A DNA stretch of 15,881 nucleotides from Spirochaetales bacterium UBA1265. GTDB lineage: Bacteria > Spirochaetota > Spirochaetia > Sphaerochaetales > Sphaerochaetaceae. The stretch is from NCBI GenBank assembly GCA_002308475.1, contig DBVL01000023.1, forward strand, positions 6,665-22,545, read 5' to 3'. Below the pieces are notes generated by a model, which saw only the letters and a program-made list of their open reading frames with translations, had not been told where the DNA came from and did not search any database. The position numbers and the translations under genes were made by a program. Positions 14,355-15,881 of the stretch are shown one piece after another (position 1 is the stretch's first letter; the number at the start of each line of letters is the position of its first letter).

Positions 14355-15024
14355 TTTCACCACTACCCTCAGTTTTCTTTTTTGTATACAGCACCACCCA
14401 AAGCATGGATAGAGCTATAATCAGAAGTTCCAGAGCCGCAGCAATGATTGCAAGAGTTCTGTTACTTGTCATGAAGCTGGTACCAAGTATGGTCAGAAGC
14501 ACTATATTATCCGTCATACTCAGAATACTCAGCGGCAGATAGATATAATATTTTACCTTTTTTGCACCCAAGTAGAGACTTACCACATCATAAGGAAGAA
14601 TCTTTGCCAGACGAAGAATAAGTACAAACATGAACTGATGTTCACCGGCAAGCAGAGGATTGTTCCTTAATTTAGGATATTTCTCATTAATCTCCAGGAT
14701 GGTTTGCTGCCCCTTTGCGCTTCCAATAACATACGGGATGGTTGCCATCAGAGCTGTCCCGAGCATATTTATAACTAAAGCCCAACCCACCGGAAAAATC
14801 AGAGCTGTTGTTGCATACAGAATACCCGCATAGACTACGACAGTAAGGCTCTTCAGAGCAAAAAGCAGCATTATGCAAAGAGCAGACAACAAAGAAGCCC
14901 CAGGCATGAAAGCTGCTATCTTTTCCGGTGTGATGCTACGCCTGTTGATAAACAGGAAAATGGCAAGCAGAACCCACAGTATGATCACTGAGATTCTGCT
15001 TATCTTACTTTTTTGAATATCCAT
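14344..15024 (-). CDS. TVP38/TMEM64 (DedA-like, VTT domain) membrane protein
   Basis: This 226-residue protein has five to six hydrophobic helices and the VTT/SNARE-associated domain pattern. The diagnostic stretch ILRLAKILPYDVVSLYLGAK (about residues 135-154) contains the Arg and the Pro-Tyr-Asp turn of the re-entrant helix. Relatives act as lipid scramblases or flippases and support membrane homeostasis; the exact substrate is unknown. ATG 15024 has no Shine-Dalgarno sequence. A TAGAAT box at 15037-15032 ends seven bases before it, so a leaderless mRNA is possible, but the 40-base gap also allows read-through from the peroxidase gene. The 3' end overlaps the CDF gene by 11 bases, which suggests coupled production with the metal exporter. 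Confidence 0.82.
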   Translation of the reverse strand: MDIQKSKISRISVIILWVLLAIFLFINRRSITPEKIAAFMPGASLLSALCIMLLFALKSLTVVVYAGILYATTALIFPVGWALVINMLGTALMATIPYVIGSAKGQQTILEINEKYPKLRNNPLLAGEHQFMFVLILRLAKILPYDVVSLYLGAKKVKYYIYLPLSILSMTDNIVLLTILGTSFMTSNRTLAIIAAALELLIIALSMLWVVLYTKKKTEGSGENER

Positions 15025-15031
15025 ATGGCGG

Positions 15032-15037
15032 ATTCTA
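15032..15037 (-). promoter_or_regulatory. possible -10 box of the TVP38-like gene
   Basis: TAGAAT on the minus strand, seven bases before ATG 15024, would place the first transcribed base at or beside the A of the start codon. No credible -35 box is present at 16-18 bases, so this promoter is tentative. Confidence 0.35.
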
Positions 15038-15064
15038 CAATTAATACGGAAAAATGGGTACCCT

Positions 15065-15538
15065 TCAGAGCAGTGACACTACTTTCTCTTCCAGTTTGGC
15101 AGGAGTATCTGTAGGAGCAAATCTTCCCACAACATTTCCATTCCTGTCTACAAGAAACTTTGTAAAGTTCCACTTAATGGCAGAGTTCAGAAGTCCTCCC
15201 TTCTGGCTCTTCAGATACTTGTAAAGCGGAGCCTCATTGGCGCCGTTTACATCTATCTTTGAGAACTGGCGGAAAGTAGTGTTGTACTTGAGAGTACAGA
15301 AGGAAACAATCTCCTCATCTGTACCAGGTGCCTGATTTCCAAACTGATTACATGGGAAATCAAGAATCTCAAAACCTTTCTCATTATATTTGTCATAGAG
15401 TTTCTGAAGCCCTTCATACTGAGGAGTAAAACCGCAACCTGTGGCAGTATTCACAATCAGAAGAACCTTTCCCCTATAATCAGAAAGATCTACTTCATTT
15501 CCTTTTGCGTCTTTCATCTTAAAATCATAAACAGTCAT
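15065..15538 (-). CDS. glutathione peroxidase family protein, thioredoxin-dependent type
   Basis: The 157-residue protein is a full-length Gpx: peroxidatic Cys35 in TATGCGFT, Gln65 in FPCNQFG, and Trp123-Asn124 in KWNFTKF make up the catalytic tetrad. Cys81 in SFCTLKYNTTF occupies the resolving-cysteine position of thioredoxin-dependent members, so reduction by thioredoxin rather than glutathione is likely. It removes hydrogen peroxide and lipid or alkyl hydroperoxides in the cytoplasm. GGAAGGA four bases upstream supports ATG 15538. It has its own promoter and a palindromic leader element. The downstream TVP38-like and metal-exporter genes may be co-transcribed, since no terminator is seen in the 40-base gap. 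Confidence 0.92.
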   Translation of the reverse strand: MTVYDFKMKDAKGNEVDLSDYRGKVLLIVNTATGCGFTPQYEGLQKLYDKYNEKGFEILDFPCNQFGNQAPGTDEEIVSFCTLKYNTTFRQFSKIDVNGANEAPLYKYLKSQKGGLLNSAIKWNFTKFLVDRNGNVVGRFAPTDTPAKLEEKVVSLL

Positions 15539-15552
15539 TTTTCCTTCCTTTT

Positions 15553-15576
15553 TCAGTTGTGTACAACTGATATCAG
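15553..15576 (-). repeat. overlapping palindromes in the peroxidase leader
   Basis: TCAGTTGT (15553-15560) and ACAACTGA (15563-15570) form an inverted repeat with 8-bp arms and a 2-base centre, and CTGATATCAG (15567-15576) is a second perfect palindrome sharing four bases with it. They lie between the -10 box and the ribosome site, a usual place for a repressor operator. They do not match the PerR or Fur boxes I know. Confidence 0.55.
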
Positions 15577-15579
15577 AGT

Positions 15580-15625
15580 AAAAAATACAACCGGCACTGC
15601 TTTATGTCAAGCTTGGCCGGCTGTA
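15580..15625 (-). terminator. terminator of the amino-acid ABC ATPase gene
   Basis: On the minus strand TACAGCCGGC (15625-15616) pairs with GCCGGTTGTA (15595-15586), one G-U wobble included, around a 20-base loop and ends in six T (15585-15580). It follows the stop codon by about a dozen bases. The loop and 3' arm are also the peroxidase promoter. Confidence 0.68.
15582..15610 (-). promoter_or_regulatory. promoter of the glutathione peroxidase gene
   Basis: A perfect TTGACA (minus 15610-15605), a 17-base spacer and TATTTT (15587-15582) form a sigma70-type promoter. Transcription would begin near 15575, inside the palindromes that precede the Shine-Dalgarno sequence. Confidence 0.72.
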
Positions 15626-15638
15626 CAATCAGATAAAA

Positions 15639-15881
15639 TCAGAGAACCTTTTTAAGAAACGACTTAAGCCTTGGATTCTTAGGATTTCCAAAGATGTCCT
15701 CAGGCCCCCCTTGCTCCACAATCTTACCTGCATCCATGAAGATGACCCGCTTTCCAACTTCTCTGGCGAACCCCATCTCATGAGTTACTATTATCATGGT
15801 CATGCCGGTCTGTGCCAGTTCCTTCATAACTTCAAGAACCTCACCAACCATCTCAGGATCAAGGGCACTTGTTGGCTCATC
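15639..15881 (-). CDS. polar amino-acid ABC transporter ATP-binding protein, C-terminal part
   Basis: Only the last 80 codons are in the window; the gene continues past base 15881. The visible part starts in Walker B/D-loop ([11 protein letters not shown]), followed by the H-loop [11 protein letters not shown] and the family-typical C-terminus with [18 protein letters not shown]. This pattern is characteristic of the GlnQ/HisP group that drives uptake of polar amino acids such as glutamine, histidine or arginine. Walker A and the signature motif lie outside, so completeness cannot be judged. A hairpin terminator follows the stop. Confidence 0.88.
   Translation of the reverse strand, partial: DEPTSALDPEMVGEVLEVMKELAQTGMTMIIVTHEMGFAREVGKRVIFMDAGKIVEQGGPEDIFGNPKNPRLKSFLKKVL

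Noticed and set aside
15055..15064. GGGTACCC followed by a T run as a terminator after the peroxidase gene
   Set aside because: The 8-bp palindrome leaves no loop for a stable hairpin.
3837..15881. Mobile element or phage island around the T-box operon
   Set aside because: No integrase, transposase, direct repeats or attachment-like sites are visible, and the only tRNA fragment is at base 1 with ordinary genes between.

Overview
The window reads as chromosomal DNA from a low-to-moderate GC, Gram-negative-type (diderm), probably host-associated bacterium, most plausibly a spirochaete. The diderm call rests on a Sec-exported beta-barrel protein (3837-4943). The spirochaete call is an inference from general protein flavour and is not proven. 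One feature is unexpected for such a host: a Firmicutes-style T-box riboswitch. No insertion sequences, phage genes, CRISPR arrays or rRNA genes are visible.

Left part (1-3831). The 3' end of a tRNA without an encoded CCA is followed by a strong terminator, then a gene-free AT-rich stretch that ends in a possible promoter/operator. An acyl-CoA ligase gene (376-2079, +) converges on a membrane-anchored endonuclease/exonuclease/phosphatase-family gene (2108-3184, -), with a hairpin between them that can serve both strands. A nicotinamidase-like cysteine hydrolase (3277-3831, +) follows. Its promoter sits so close to the start codon that the mRNA should be leaderless.

Central operon (12862 down to 4970, - strand, perhaps to 3837). 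A complete tryptophan-type T-box leader (12881-13164, specifier UGG, acceptor-binding bulge UGGC) precedes trpX-trpY-trpZ, an ABC importer. With only small gaps or overlaps follow a DUF5058-type membrane protein, a second small membrane protein, a membrane-tethered M20 peptidase of the PM20D1/carboxypeptidase S type, an alpha/beta hydrolase and a MATE exporter. A LpxR-like outer-membrane protein comes last and has its own apparent promoter. The simplest reading is a tryptophan-starvation operon. It would import tryptophan and also bound forms of tryptophan (peptides or N-acyl conjugates), release the amino acid in the cytoplasm, and possibly export leftovers. The T-box and the trpXYZ identity are well supported; the salvage role of the downstream genes is a hypothesis.

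Right part (13236-15881, all - strand). A polar amino-acid ABC transporter ATPase runs off the window edge. Its terminator overlaps the promoter of a thioredoxin-type glutathione peroxidase gene. A TVP38/DedA-like membrane protein and a cation diffusion facilitator with an Asn-Asp/Asp-Asp metal site (manganese-type pattern) follow. These last two genes overlap, and the three may form one unit around oxidative and metal stress.
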